Of a stretch of 64,000 bases of DNA, positions 1 to 9,158 are shown one piece after another. This DNA is from Acidobacteriaceae bacterium (lineage in GTDB: Bacteria; Acidobacteriota; Terriglobia; Terriglobales; Acidobacteriaceae), in the NCBI GenBank assembly GCA_028283655.1, contig JAPWKE010000001.1:151082-215081 (forward strand), given 5' to 3'. The stretch's first letter is position 1. Each line of letters opens with the position of its first letter. The position numbers and the translations under genes were made by a program. Below the pieces are notes generated by a model. That model was not told where the DNA came from and did no database searches. It saw nothing but the letters and a program-made list of their open reading frames with translations.

Positions 1-84
1 CACTGAGAGCGGAATGCCGCCTGCAAAGCCTGTGGCTCCTGCGATCATTGCTGCCGATTTAAGAAAATTACGCCGTGATTGCAT
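1..84 (-). CDS. Tat-exported protein, N-terminal fragment (runs off the window)
   Basis: The minus strand from 84 down to 1 is open for exactly 28 codons and begins with ATG. The peptide starts MQSRRNFLKSAAMIAG, a twin-arginine signal (S-R-R-N-F-L-K) followed by a short hydrophobic stretch rich in Ala and Gly. A purine-rich ribosome binding region lies just upstream of the ATG. The protein is therefore probably folded in the cytoplasm, often with a cofactor, and exported by the Tat system. Nothing of the mature domain lies in this window, so its function cannot be named; oxidoreductases and glycosidase-like proteins are common users of this signal type. It is divergent from the surface-protein gene starting at 506, with about 420 bp between them. 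Confidence 0.75.
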   Translation of the reverse strand, partial: MQSRRNFLKSAAMIAGATGFAGGIPLSV

Positions 85-170
85 CTTTCGTTCCGCCCTG
101 TTCCCGCATTCGTTGCGAAGTGTCGATGCCCCCAACGGTAGCGCGTGATTATTACAGTCAAGCTACACCG

Positions 171-211
171 CACCGTGTATCACCCGTGTCGTGTTCGCAT
201 ATCACCCGTGT
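171..211. promoter_or_regulatory. Reiterated CACC(C)GTGT motif in the 85-505 intergenic region
   Basis: The 420-bp gap between the Tat protein and the surface-protein gene contains two identical 11-bp direct repeats ATCACCCGTGT at 179-189 and 201-211, exactly 22 bp apart (two helical turns), preceded by a related CACCGTGT at 171-178. This looks like a multi-site operator for one or both divergent genes. A 12-mer from the repeat region (196-207, CGCATATCACCC) recurs upstream of the DUF481 gene at 12297-12308. Nothing else in 85-505 is recognisable; the ORFs there are shadows. Confidence 0.35.
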
Positions 212-505
212 TTTCCCCACAAAATCGCACTCTGTCATAGATTATTCGCATTCCATTTACTGTCCTGTTGCGATTACGGAGACGCCTCTCCCATAAGCTT
301 CAGGCATCGCAATCTGAATCGCGGGACGAGAATCGCACCAGGCCTTCAGCCTGCTGACACTATCGACCGTCTGCGAAAAATTACACGCGCCTGGTTTTGC
401 TGAGTAACAAAAGGCCACCTGCTGCTTCCGCAGCGGGCACGCCCTTGCTCGGCCTTGGCCCGGCGAATCTACGCGCTGCGCAAACCCGCGCAGAGGAGTC
501 TGTAC

Positions 506-3154
506 GTGAAGCGTTTCAAGCTCAGCCCTGTCGACCTCGTGCACCGATTTATCGGTCTCGCACTCTTCGCTCTCATTGCGCTTCTCCCGCTCGTGGCGCA
601 CGCCTCTGCCGGCAACAACAACCTCAAGATCGTCGCTTACTATGGCGCGGGCAACCTCTCCAAGTCGGAGTACGGCCGCGATACGATCCTCCTCTTCAAT
701 CCAACGCAGGCCCCCATCGCGATGAACGGCTGGAGCATCCAGACCGGCAGCACCAGCGGCGCGTTCACCTCCGCGATCTATCAGCTACCCAATGTCACAA
801 TTCCTGCGGGCGGTTATTACGCTATTGCTGCCAGCGGCGCCAGCTATACCTCGGGCTCGGCCTGCACGGGCGTGAACTGCAATACGAACTACGCCTACGA
901 CTACGAACTCAAGACGATCGAAGGCACCGCCACCGCGACAGACAATATCCTCGCCAGCACGGCGACGACCATCGCACTGGCGAATACAACTTCGCCGCTC
1001 GGTAGCTGCCCCACCACCTCCACGGGACTCGTCGACATGCTCGGCGTCGGTGCGGTCGATGGCAGCGCGGTTGTTACCTGCTGGGCAGGTGGCGGTTCCG
1101 CTCCTTACACACCTTCTTCGCTTAACGGTGCGACCACCAGCATTCACAGCGTGGTCTACGCTTACGGCACGGTCCGCAAAAACCGTTGCATCGATACGTT
1201 CAACAATGCAGCGGACTACCAGCTCGGCTACATCGACTTCGAGAACTCCGCGTCGACACCGAAGCCTTGCCCCACAGGCAATCAGCTTACGGTTTCTGCA
1301 GCGCAGGCTGTCCCAAGCAAACTTACGCTGAACACTGCCTCCTTGATCACGGCAAACGTAACGCCTGCTACCTCGCCCGCAAGCACAGGGCTGACGGTCA
1401 CCGCCGACCTCACGAACCTCGGCCTCTCGGCCACCACGCAGCTCTACGACGACGGCACACACGGCGACATCACCGCCAACGACGGCGTCTACTCTGCCAC
1501 GATCACGCCGACCAAAGGCACTGGTGAAGTCCTCGGCCTCATCGTCACCGCGACCGACACCCAGGGTGACACCGCTACCAGCAGCATCCCGGCTTCCGTT
1601 GGTGGCAACGTCCCCGGCCCTGGCAACAATAACCTGCGCATCGTGGCCTGGTACGGTGCGGGCAACCTCTCCGGCTCGCAGTACGCTCGCGATACGGTCA
1701 TCCTCTTCAACCCCACGCAGGCGGCTATCGCGATGAATAGCTGGTCGCTGCAGACGGGCAGCACCACTGGTTCTTTCACCACCGTCTACCAGTTACCCAA
1801 CACAACGATCCCTGCGGGCGGATACTACGCCATTGCAGGTAGTGGTACGGGCTATATCTCCAGCAGCGGTTGCAGCTCCACGGACTGCCAGGCAGCCTAT
1901 GCCTACGACTATCAGCTCAAGACGCAGGAGGGCACCGCGACCACCACCGACAACGATCTTTCGAGCACCGCTGTCAGCGTTGCCCTGGTCGATCAGCAGA
2001 CCGCTCTCGGCTCCGGCTGCCCCTGGGGCTCGCCACACATGATCGACATGGTCGGTATCGGCGCGTATGACGGCAGCGCCGTCACCACCTGCTACGCCGG
2101 GACAAACTTCGCTCCGTACACCCCGGCCACGCTCAACGGCGCAGCCACCAGCATCAACGGCGTCAAGTACGCGTACGCCACTGTCCGTAACAGCCGTTGC
2201 CTCAATACCTATGACAACGGCGCGGACTTCTCGCTCAACTACATTGACTTCAAGAACTCCACCTCCACCCCGGAGCCTTGCTCAGGTGGCACACAGTTCG
2301 GCCTGGCCGCTTCGGCTACACCGAACTCTCTCGGCGTCACGGAGTCTTTCACCATCAGTGCCGCCGTCACACCAGCCACAAGTCCTCAAAGCACTGGTGT
2401 TGCCGTAACCGCAGACCTTACCAACATCGGCCTCGCTGCTGGTACGCCGCTCTATGACGATGGCACGCACGGCGACGCTGTTGCAGGCGACAACGTTTAC
2501 TCGCTTACCACGGCAGTCTCCAGCGCCTCCGTCGGAACCACCGAAGGGCTCAGCGTTACGGCGGCCGACTCGCAGGGCAACAAGGCCAGCCGTACCTTCC
2601 CGCTCACCATCGAAGCCGGCACCATCAGCATGACGTCGAACACCTACACCGCCACGGTCAACTCCGGCGACGTCGCCAAATTCCTTCTCACGGTGGTTGG
2701 TGCACACGGCTACGGTGGAACACTCGGCATCACCTGCGTGGGTTCGCCGAACGCAAACAATAACGGCATCCCGGTCAGCACGCAGTGCGTTCCTACGCCG
2801 GGTGAGCTTGTGCTCACCAACAATGGCACGGGGACCATCTCGCTCGCCATCGCCACCGGCCTCACCGTGCAGGCACAGAACGAATCGCATCGCCGCGATC
2901 GCAATACGTTGCTTGCAGTCTCCTTCGGCACGCTGCTGCTCGTGGGCTTTGCCCGTCGCCGCCGTCGTCTCCCGGCACTGATGCTCATCGCCATCGCTGG
3001 CATTAGCACGCTTGGTCTCAGCGGTTGCGGTAAGAACGCAGGCCTCGGCAACGTAAACGCCGCGAAGGGGACGTACACCTTCACGCTCACGGCCACGGAC
3101 TCCGCTGTCAGCACCATTACCAGCGCTGTCACGCTCACCGTCAACGTCCAGTAG
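506..3154 (+). CDS. Exported lamin-tail / Ig-like surface protein with internal lipobox hairpin
   Basis: An 882-residue exported protein. I chose the GTG at 506 because an AGGAG Shine-Dalgarno sits 7 nt upstream and the protein then begins with a good signal peptide (about residues 1-35, ending AHASA). The mature part holds two copies of one module (about residues 36-372 and 373-705): a lamin-tail-like beta domain (starting NNNLKIVAYYGAG and NNNLRIVAWYGAG) followed by an Ig/PKD-like domain with a YDDGTHGD motif. From about residue 706 a third Ig-like domain begins, but it is interrupted by a hydrophobic segment, an Arg5 cluster, a second hydrophobic segment and the lipobox LSGC (Cys 841), after which two beta strands finish the protein. 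It is likely a surface protein with an adhesive or scaffold role; no catalytic motif is visible. It leads a set with the lipoprotein at 3208 and the receptor at 5424. Confidence 0.8.
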   Translation: MKRFKLSPVDLVHRFIGLALFALIALLPLVAHASAGNNNLKIVAYYGAGNLSKSEYGRDTILLFNPTQAPIAMNGWSIQTGSTSGAFTSAIYQLPNVTIPAGGYYAIAASGASYTSGSACTGVNCNTNYAYDYELKTIEGTATATDNILASTATTIALANTTSPLGSCPTTSTGLVDMLGVGAVDGSAVVTCWAGGGSAPYTPSSLNGATTSIHSVVYAYGTVRKNRCIDTFNNAADYQLGYIDFENSASTPKPCPTGNQLTVSAAQAVPSKLTLNTASLITANVTPATSPASTGLTVTADLTNLGLSATTQLYDDGTHGDITANDGVYSATITPTKGTGEVLGLIVTATDTQGDTATSSIPASVGGNVPGPGNNNLRIVAWYGAGNLSGSQYARDTVILFNPTQAAIAMNSWSLQTGSTTGSFTTVYQLPNTTIPAGGYYAIAGSGTGYISSSGCSSTDCQAAYAYDYQLKTQEGTATTTDNDLSSTAVSVALVDQQTALGSGCPWGSPHMIDMVGIGAYDGSAVTTCYAGTNFAPYTPATLNGAATSINGVKYAYATVRNSRCLNTYDNGADFSLNYIDFKNSTSTPEPCSGGTQFGLAASATPNSLGVTESFTISAAVTPATSPQSTGVAVTADLTNIGLAAGTPLYDDGTHGDAVAGDNVYSLTTAVSSASVGTTEGLSVTAADSQGNKASRTFPLTIEAGTISMTSNTYTATVNSGDVAKFLLTVVGAHGYGGTLGITCVGSPNANNNGIPVSTQCVPTPGELVLTNNGTGTISLAIATGLTVQAQNESHRRDRNTLLAVSFGTLLLVGFARRRRRLPALMLIAIAGISTLGLSGCGKNAGLGNVNAAKGTYTFTLTATDSAVSTITSAVTLTVNVQ

Positions 3155-3207
3155 CAATGCCCGCTGCGCTCTCTCACGAGCCTTTGAACAGCATGGAGTT
3201 TTTTCCG

Positions 3208-5352
3208 ATGAAGCCGAATCACTCTCGTCCCTGGCTGCCCTGTGTTGCTGCCTTTGCTTCTGCTCTCAGCCTGCTTGCCCTTACTGGTTGCGGCGTCAGT
3301 GGCTCACTGGCTGACAACAGCGTCACCCCCATCACGTTGCAGGGCCAGGTCTTTGCTGGCCGCAACTACATGGCTGGTGCAACCGTAAAGATCTACGCGA
3401 CGCAACCTACCGGTGTCGCCACCAATGGCACCTACGTTGGCAAGGCGAAGCTTCTGCAGACCATCACCGCAAACACAACGGGAACCTGGTCCACGCAGGG
3501 CGTTTCCTGTAGCAGCCCTGACCAGCTTTACGTCACGGCAGAAGCGGGTACGCCGTATCCTTCGAACAATACTGGCACCACGCTCGCAAACAATCCCAAC
3601 TCGCTCATGATGACGGCGATTGGTGATTGCAGCATCCTCGGCGCAGCGTCGGGCACACGCAACGTCACCTCTATCGTCACGAATGAGGCCAGTACTGTCG
3701 CTGCTGTCTGGGCGTTGCGCCCCTTTATCTCGCTCGACGGCACCACCGTCAACATCACGAGTTCGGCCATGAACTACGCGGGTACAAACGGCGTCGGCAC
3801 CACGGCGAACTTCGCTGGTCTCACCCACGCGTTCCTCAACGCCAACAACCTCAACCCCTACAAGCTTGGCGCGTTCAACCAGTACACCAACCAGCAGGAC
3901 AGCTCTACCACCGGCGGCCTCGTCCCCGTGCAGGAGCTCAACTCTCTGGCCTATGCGCAGTATCTCTGCACCATCGGTACGGCTGATGCGACAGACACCA
4001 GCTTCCCGCTCTGCCAGCAGCTTTACACGCTTGCCACGCCTCCCGGCGGCACTGCTCCGAAGAACTCGCTGCAGGCTATGCTGAACATCGCCACCGAACC
4101 CGCGAACAATGCTGCAGACATTCTCACCTTCACGCTCACTCCTGCGCCCTTCGGTACCGCGACGTCCTCGCAGCCCATCAGCACCGGCGGTGTCTACGTG
4201 CCTGCGCTCACCTCGCTGGGTACGCTGACTAACGACTGGAGCGTAGCGATCTACTACCTGCCAGGCTACGCAGGCACCGCGACCGGCCAGGCCTCTGTTA
4301 CGCCGGAGTATGTCGCGCTCGACGCCAACGACGATGTCTTCTTCTCCAACCCCAACGCCTCCACCGGCGTGCAGGGCAACATCGTCGCGCTCACCTCGGC
4401 GGGTGTGCCTTACTGGACCTCGGACACAGACACGACGCTCACGCAGCCACGTCAGCTCCAGGTCGACACCCTCGGCAACCTCTGGGTCGCTAACGGCGGC
4501 AGCGGCTCCACCGCCTTCGTGCAGCAGATGAACGCGAGCACCGGGGAGCTGCTCAACCGCTACCCGTCTACGGTGAGCGCTCCTTACGCTCTCGCCGTCG
4601 ATACCGCTGGCAACGTCTGGTACTCCACACAGACGACAAGCGGTCAGAACCTCTTCGAGATTCAGCGCAGCGGTTCAACCTTTGCGGCCGCCACGCTGGA
4701 TCCCGCGCCGGGCATGGCGTACCAGCCCTTCCAGATTCGCCCTGACACCAACGGAAACATCTGGGCTGCTGGGTACTCCTCGGCGACTGGCGCAGCGATG
4801 TTGCTGCCGAACACTGGCACCGCGGCAGCGCCGACCTACACCACCACCGCCAAGCTCTTCCAGATGACGGCCGATAGCTTCGGCGGTGGCATCACGATCG
4901 ACTCTGCGAATAACGCGTATACGAACGCCAACGGAACCGGTAACGCCTTCTATCAACTGTCGGTCACGGGCAGCGGATCTTCTGCGGCGATCACCAGCAC
5001 ACCGCTCGCAGTCAACGCCGCCACTCTCGCCGTCATGATGGACACCGACGGCGCAGGCAATGTCTGGTACGCCGACCACACCACGGGCACGGACTTCTAC
5101 AAGTACTCGCCTGTCGACAACTCGATCACCTCGTTCTATCCCTGCTACGTGGTCGCGACCATCACCTCCAGCGGCTACCAGACCTGCGTCACCGGCATCA
5201 GCACACGCTGGGACTTCTCCATCGACTCGTCCGGTGCCATGTGGGTCGCCAGCTACGGCAACTCCGGCGGCGGTCGCATCGCCCAGATCCTTGGCCTCGC
5301 TGCGCCCACTGTGCCTCTGCGTGCCCTCGGCAAAGCCGGCATCATGCCGTAA
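3208..5352 (+). CDS. NHL/Vgb-like beta-propeller lipoprotein
   Basis: A 714-residue lipoprotein. ATG 3208 is preferred over the earlier in-frame ATG at 3157 because GGAG lies 9 nt upstream and the product then starts with a classical lipoprotein signal ending in LTGC (Cys 28). An N-terminal region of about 330 residues contains a carboxypeptidase-like GQVFAGRNYMAGATV segment, followed from about residue 365 by repeated blades of the type VALDANDDVFF, VDTLGNLWVAN, VDTAGNVWYS, IDSANNAYTN and IDSSGAMWVASYG, typical of NHL/virginiamycin-B-lyase-like propellers. Such proteins are membrane-anchored and usually bind ligands rather than catalyse. The gene follows the lamin-tail gene by 53 bp and precedes the Oar-like receptor by 71 bp, so co-expression is likely. 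It is paralogous to the gene at 53482-55464. Confidence 0.8.
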   Translation: MKPNHSRPWLPCVAAFASALSLLALTGCGVSGSLADNSVTPITLQGQVFAGRNYMAGATVKIYATQPTGVATNGTYVGKAKLLQTITANTTGTWSTQGVSCSSPDQLYVTAEAGTPYPSNNTGTTLANNPNSLMMTAIGDCSILGAASGTRNVTSIVTNEASTVAAVWALRPFISLDGTTVNITSSAMNYAGTNGVGTTANFAGLTHAFLNANNLNPYKLGAFNQYTNQQDSSTTGGLVPVQELNSLAYAQYLCTIGTADATDTSFPLCQQLYTLATPPGGTAPKNSLQAMLNIATEPANNAADILTFTLTPAPFGTATSSQPISTGGVYVPALTSLGTLTNDWSVAIYYLPGYAGTATGQASVTPEYVALDANDDVFFSNPNASTGVQGNIVALTSAGVPYWTSDTDTTLTQPRQLQVDTLGNLWVANGGSGSTAFVQQMNASTGELLNRYPSTVSAPYALAVDTAGNVWYSTQTTSGQNLFEIQRSGSTFAAATLDPAPGMAYQPFQIRPDTNGNIWAAGYSSATGAAMLLPNTGTAAAPTYTTTAKLFQMTADSFGGGITIDSANNAYTNANGTGNAFYQLSVTGSGSSAAITSTPLAVNAATLAVMMDTDGAGNVWYADHTTGTDFYKYSPVDNSITSFYPCYVVATITSSGYQTCVTGISTRWDFSIDSSGAMWVASYGNSGGGRIAQILGLAAPTVPLRALGKAGIMP

Positions 5353-5423
5353 CCCGAAGCGCCCAGCCGATGCCCATGACTCCTCAACCATCCAGCGACC
5401 TCGCCCTCGGAGATACCGCCCCC

Positions 5424-8400
5424 ATGCGACTCAAGCACCTCATCCTCATCGCTGCCGCCGTTTGCACTCTGTGCCTCGGCAGCCTTCGCGCCTTCGCGCA
5501 GTTCGATACCGCCTCCATCGTGGGTCGCGTCACGGACTCCACCGGCGCTCTCGTCAAGAACGCCAAAGTGACTGCGACGAACGACGACACCAACGTCTCT
5601 ATCTCGCGCGTCTCAAACGGCGCTGGCGAGTACAACATCCCTGCACTCAAGCCCGGTACGTACCATATTGAGATCGAAGAGCCGGGCTTCTCCACGGCCA
5701 TTCGCAAAAACATCAAGCTTGAGATTGGCACCAATCAGCGCGTCGATATGGCGATCGCTGCTGGTGATACGCAGACCGTTTCGGTAGACGAGAACCAGCT
5801 CGAGCTGGAGACAGCCACCAGCCAGAAGCAGCAGGTCATCACCGCGGAACAGGTCGAGTCCTTCCCGCTGCAGAACATGGACTATACGGATCTCCTGACC
5901 CTGTCCGCTGGCGTCACGCAGGACGCGGCCGGTCAGGACCTCGGCACCTCCAGCGTCGTTCGCGAAGGCTCGTACAACGTCAACGGTATGCGTTCGACGT
6001 ACAACAACTACCTGCTCGACGGCCTCGACAACAACGCACACGGCACCTCGAACCAGGGCTTCTCCAACCAGGTTATCCAGCCCTCGCAGTACAACCTCAG
6101 CGAGTTCGCCATCGTTACCACGCTGCCCGCAGCCGAGTACGGTCGCTCCGCTGGTGGCACCTTCAACGTGGCGTTCAAGACGGGCACCAACAAGTTCCAC
6201 GCGCAGATCTACGAGTCGCTGCGCAACACGGTGCTGAACTCCAACGGTTACTTCCGTGCCGCAGAAAACGCGGGTGCTTCTTCACGCACCACTGTTATCC
6301 GCAACCAGTTTGGCGGCAGCGCTGGCGGTCCTCTGCTCAAGAACCGCGCCTTCTTCTTCGTTGATTACGAAGGTCTCCGCCAGTCGCGTCAGGTTGTCAA
6401 TCAGTCCAACGTTTTCAATCTCACCGACCACCAGCTCATCGCTTCGCCGAATGCAACGGCGAACACCACCTATGTACTGAACCCGTTTACCGGCGCGACC
6501 TACGCCGCCGATCGTCCGCTGCCTCGCAACGTTCTTTCGCCCATCGCGCTCAGCATCCTGGACGCCTATCCTCTGCCCAATAACAACGGCGCCGGTGCGA
6601 ACTCCATCTCGTCGGATTACTCGGCGCTGCAGCGCTTCGTCAACAGCTACGACAAGGAAGATGCTCGCTTCGACATGCAATTCAACCCGCGTACGGCGGG
6701 CTTCCTGCGCGTTTCGCAGTCTAAGGAGCACGACCTCGACGGTTCCGTGCTTCCCGCACCTCTGGCTACCGGCAATGGATACTTTCGCATCATCAACCAG
6801 CAGGTTGCGCTTGGCCTCACTCGCCAGATCGGCCACACGCAGCTTCTCGAAGCCCGACTCGGCGCGTCGTATACCAAGGGCGGCAAGATGCCCGGCGTGC
6901 TCGGCAACCCGAATACCTTCGGCGTGCAGGGCCTGCCGACTGACCCCACTGTTTACGGTGGGCTTACCAGCCTCTCCATCGACGGCTACTCGGCTATCGG
7001 TCGTCAGTCCACCAACCCTCAGTGGCAGTACCCCTTCTTCCTCAACCCCAAGCTCACGTACTCCTGGCTGCTTGGCCGTCATAACCTGAAGGCTGGTTAC
7101 GAGTTCAGCTATCTTCGCGAGATCGTGCAGGACGTCAACCCGATCTACGGTCAGATGAGCTTCTCCTCTTCCTTCACCGGCTATGACATCTCCGACTTTC
7201 TCTTCGGCGTGCCGAACGAAATCGATATGACGAATCTCCTCGTCGCGCACGTCCGCCAGGGTGGCCACTCCGCCTTCCTGCAGGATGACTGGAAGATCGC
7301 CTCGCGCCTCACGCTCAACATCGGCGTGCGCTATGAGTACGCCTCGCACTTCTACGAGAAGGACTCACGTCTCACCAACTTCGATCCCACCATTACCCCG
7401 CAGACCGGCCAGATGATCCGCGCCGCAGCCTCAGGCTCGGCGTACCAGAAGCAGCTCATCGATCCCGATCTGAATGACTTCATGCCGCGCATCGGCCTCG
7501 CCTACGCGCCGACTTCTAACCTGGTTGTGCATGCTGGTTACGGCATCGGTTATGTCCACTACACGCGCTCCGGCGAAGACGATAACCTTGCCGTCAACGG
7601 TCCGCAGATGAACGCCGCCGTCTTCAACCAGGCTCCCGTCTACAACAAGCCCGGCATCACCCCGACCTCGACGTTCTACTCGCTCGACAACGGCTACCCG
7701 CAGGGCATGAGCTCGCCAGCCAACTTCAACCTCTTTACTTCGGCGGTCAAGTACATCCCGCGTAACTACCGTGATCCTTACGTCGAGAGCTGGTTCGTTG
7801 GTTTCCAGTCGCGCCTCAGCAAGACGATGCTCTTCGACCTCGCTTACGTTGGCAACCACGGCGTCAAGCTGCAGGAAGCAGGCAACTGGAACCAGCGGAA
7901 CCCGGCCCTGGGTAAGGACCCGGTTACCGGCTACTTCAAGCGTCCGTACAACAACCTCGGCGACGTGCTCATCACCTACAACGGCGGCATGAGTAACTAC
8001 AACGGCTTACAGGCACGCTTCCAGGCCAAGGGCTTCCACGGTCTCTGGTTGCTCAACGCCTTTACCTGGTCGCGCACCCTCGGTAACGTCTCCGATCCGC
8101 TCACCGCAACGCATGGCTTCTCTGGTAGCCCGCAGGATTACTTCGCTCCTGCGAGCAATGACTACGGTCCGCTGCAATACGATATCCCGCTGCTCAACAA
8201 TACAGCTCTCTCGTGGAAGCTCCCCATTGGCCGCGGTCAGCTTATCGGCCGTCACATGGGAAGCGCCATGAACCAGGCTCTCGGCGGTTGGCAGATTACC
8301 TTCTACAACCAGTTCCACTCCGGCCCAGCTCTTACGCCAAACTTCACCCCGGCTGGTACGCAGGAGCTCTCGAACTCTGGTGGCATTCAGTATCGTCCGT

Positions 8401-8858
8401 TCTTCGCAGCGGGTGCTACTCGCCAGTCAGCGCGCCAGCGCCTGCACATCGCGGGCCGTCCTGAAGAAGCGTTCTGCGACAGCGTCTACGCCAGCAGTAC
8501 GCAGGCGAATTACAACGGCTGCACCGTGCAGTTTGCTACGGCCAATCCCAACCCGAAGCCGAACCCCACCAGCAATGATGCTGACTGGAGCGGAACCGCA
8601 AACGACCCTCGCGGCAACGTCCCCAACGGGTTCCTCCGTGGCGACAACTTCGACCAGCTCGACGCGGGCATCAACAAGTACTTCAACCTGCCCTGGAATC
8701 GTTCGCGCTTCGAGTTCCGCCTGCAGTTCTACAACATTCTCAACAAGACCAACTTCACCGTCCCTGGCATGACCTGCTGCTCCACGAGCTTCGGTCGGAT
8801 CACCAGTTCCTACGGCCCCGGCCGAATCGGGCAGGTGCAGGGAAGGCTTTGGTTCTAA
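5424..8858 (+). CDS. Oar-like TonB-dependent outer-membrane receptor
   Basis: A 1144-residue outer-membrane protein. ATG 5424 has GGAG 11 nt upstream and gives a clean signal peptide (residues 1-25, cut at AFA/Q). Residues about 29-112 form a carboxypeptidase-regulatory-like beta sandwich (SIVGRVTDSTGALVKNAKV), then a plug region (VESFPLQNMDYTDLLTLSAG, NVNGMRSTYNNYLLDG) and a long beta-barrel region ending in Phe, as expected for recognition by the Bam machinery. This is the CarboxypepD_reg-TonB receptor (Oar) type found in many copies in Acidobacteria; the substrate is unknown and is generally inferred to be a peptide or carbohydrate polymer. It is the last gene of the 506-8858 set and is followed by a strong terminator. 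The overlap of the longer reading frame with the previous gene (from 5241) has no start support. Confidence 0.9.
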   Translation: MRLKHLILIAAAVCTLCLGSLRAFAQFDTASIVGRVTDSTGALVKNAKVTATNDDTNVSISRVSNGAGEYNIPALKPGTYHIEIEEPGFSTAIRKNIKLEIGTNQRVDMAIAAGDTQTVSVDENQLELETATSQKQQVITAEQVESFPLQNMDYTDLLTLSAGVTQDAAGQDLGTSSVVREGSYNVNGMRSTYNNYLLDGLDNNAHGTSNQGFSNQVIQPSQYNLSEFAIVTTLPAAEYGRSAGGTFNVAFKTGTNKFHAQIYESLRNTVLNSNGYFRAAENAGASSRTTVIRNQFGGSAGGPLLKNRAFFFVDYEGLRQSRQVVNQSNVFNLTDHQLIASPNATANTTYVLNPFTGATYAADRPLPRNVLSPIALSILDAYPLPNNNGAGANSISSDYSALQRFVNSYDKEDARFDMQFNPRTAGFLRVSQSKEHDLDGSVLPAPLATGNGYFRIINQQVALGLTRQIGHTQLLEARLGASYTKGGKMPGVLGNPNTFGVQGLPTDPTVYGGLTSLSIDGYSAIGRQSTNPQWQYPFFLNPKLTYSWLLGRHNLKAGYEFSYLREIVQDVNPIYGQMSFSSSFTGYDISDFLFGVPNEIDMTNLLVAHVRQGGHSAFLQDDWKIASRLTLNIGVRYEYASHFYEKDSRLTNFDPTITPQTGQMIRAAASGSAYQKQLIDPDLNDFMPRIGLAYAPTSNLVVHAGYGIGYVHYTRSGEDDNLAVNGPQMNAAVFNQAPVYNKPGITPTSTFYSLDNGYPQGMSSPANFNLFTSAVKYIPRNYRDPYVESWFVGFQSRLSKTMLFDLAYVGNHGVKLQEAGNWNQRNPALGKDPVTGYFKRPYNNLGDVLITYNGGMSNYNGLQARFQAKGFHGLWLLNAFTWSRTLGNVSDPLTATHGFSGSPQDYFAPASNDYGPLQYDIPLLNNTALSWKLPIGRGQLIGRHMGSAMNQALGGWQITFYNQFHSGPALTPNFTPAGTQELSNSGGIQYRPFFAAGATRQSARQRLHIAGRPEEAFCDSVYASSTQANYNGCTVQFATANPNPKPNPTSNDADWSGTANDPRGNVPNGFLRGDNFDQLDAGINKYFNLPWNRSRFEFRLQFYNILNKTNFTVPGMTCCSTSFGRITSSYGPGRIGQVQGRLWF

Positions 8859-8939
8859 CGCTCTCTCCAGAAGCTGTACAGTCTTCTCCTTTTGAAGTTG
8901 TGCATTCTCTCCACTCAATTCATTGCATTTCTTTGCAGA

Positions 8940-8964
8940 GGCGGGCTCACAAGCCCGCCTTTTT
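8940..8964 (+). terminator. Rho-independent terminator after the Oar-like receptor
   Basis: A perfect 8-bp GC-rich stem (GGCGGGCT / AGCCCGCC) with a CACA loop is followed by five T residues, 82 bp after the receptor stop codon. Confidence 0.85.
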
Positions 8965-9057
8965 CTGTCCCAATATCTCGCGAGCAATCTCATCCGGTAT
9001 CCCGGCCTCTTGGATGCATGAGACGTAGCTTTGCAGGTTGTTAGCAAACGCGAACGT
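8947..9057 (-). other. Orphan open codon run, possible gene remnant
   Basis: Between two stop codons the minus strand reads 36 sense codons with a protein-like sequence (for example SYVSCIQEAGIPDEIAREIL) and no ATG or good GTG start. Its stop codon lies inside the terminator stem of the receptor gene. It may be the C-terminal remnant of a decayed gene or pure chance; I do not recognise the family. The rest of the 8859-9235 gap holds two terminators, one dispersed repeat copy and a pyrimidine-rich stretch. Confidence 0.2.
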
Positions 9058-9076
9058 CTACCTGTCAGCAAGTATT

Positions 9077-9113
9077 CTTCGCGTAGCTTTGCGCACGTAA
9101 CGCTCTTTGCGTC
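9077..9113 (-). repeat. Dispersed intergenic repeat, copy A
   Basis: Read on the minus strand, this 37-mer begins GACGCAAAGAGC and ends CGCAAAGCTACGCGAAG. It matches the copy at 39959-39995 at all but about five positions, and more loosely the copy at 17737-17774. Confidence 0.7.
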
Positions 9114-9158
9114 GAAGCGTTCACTCTCCTGAGCACAAAGCCCACAACAGCAAGCAGC

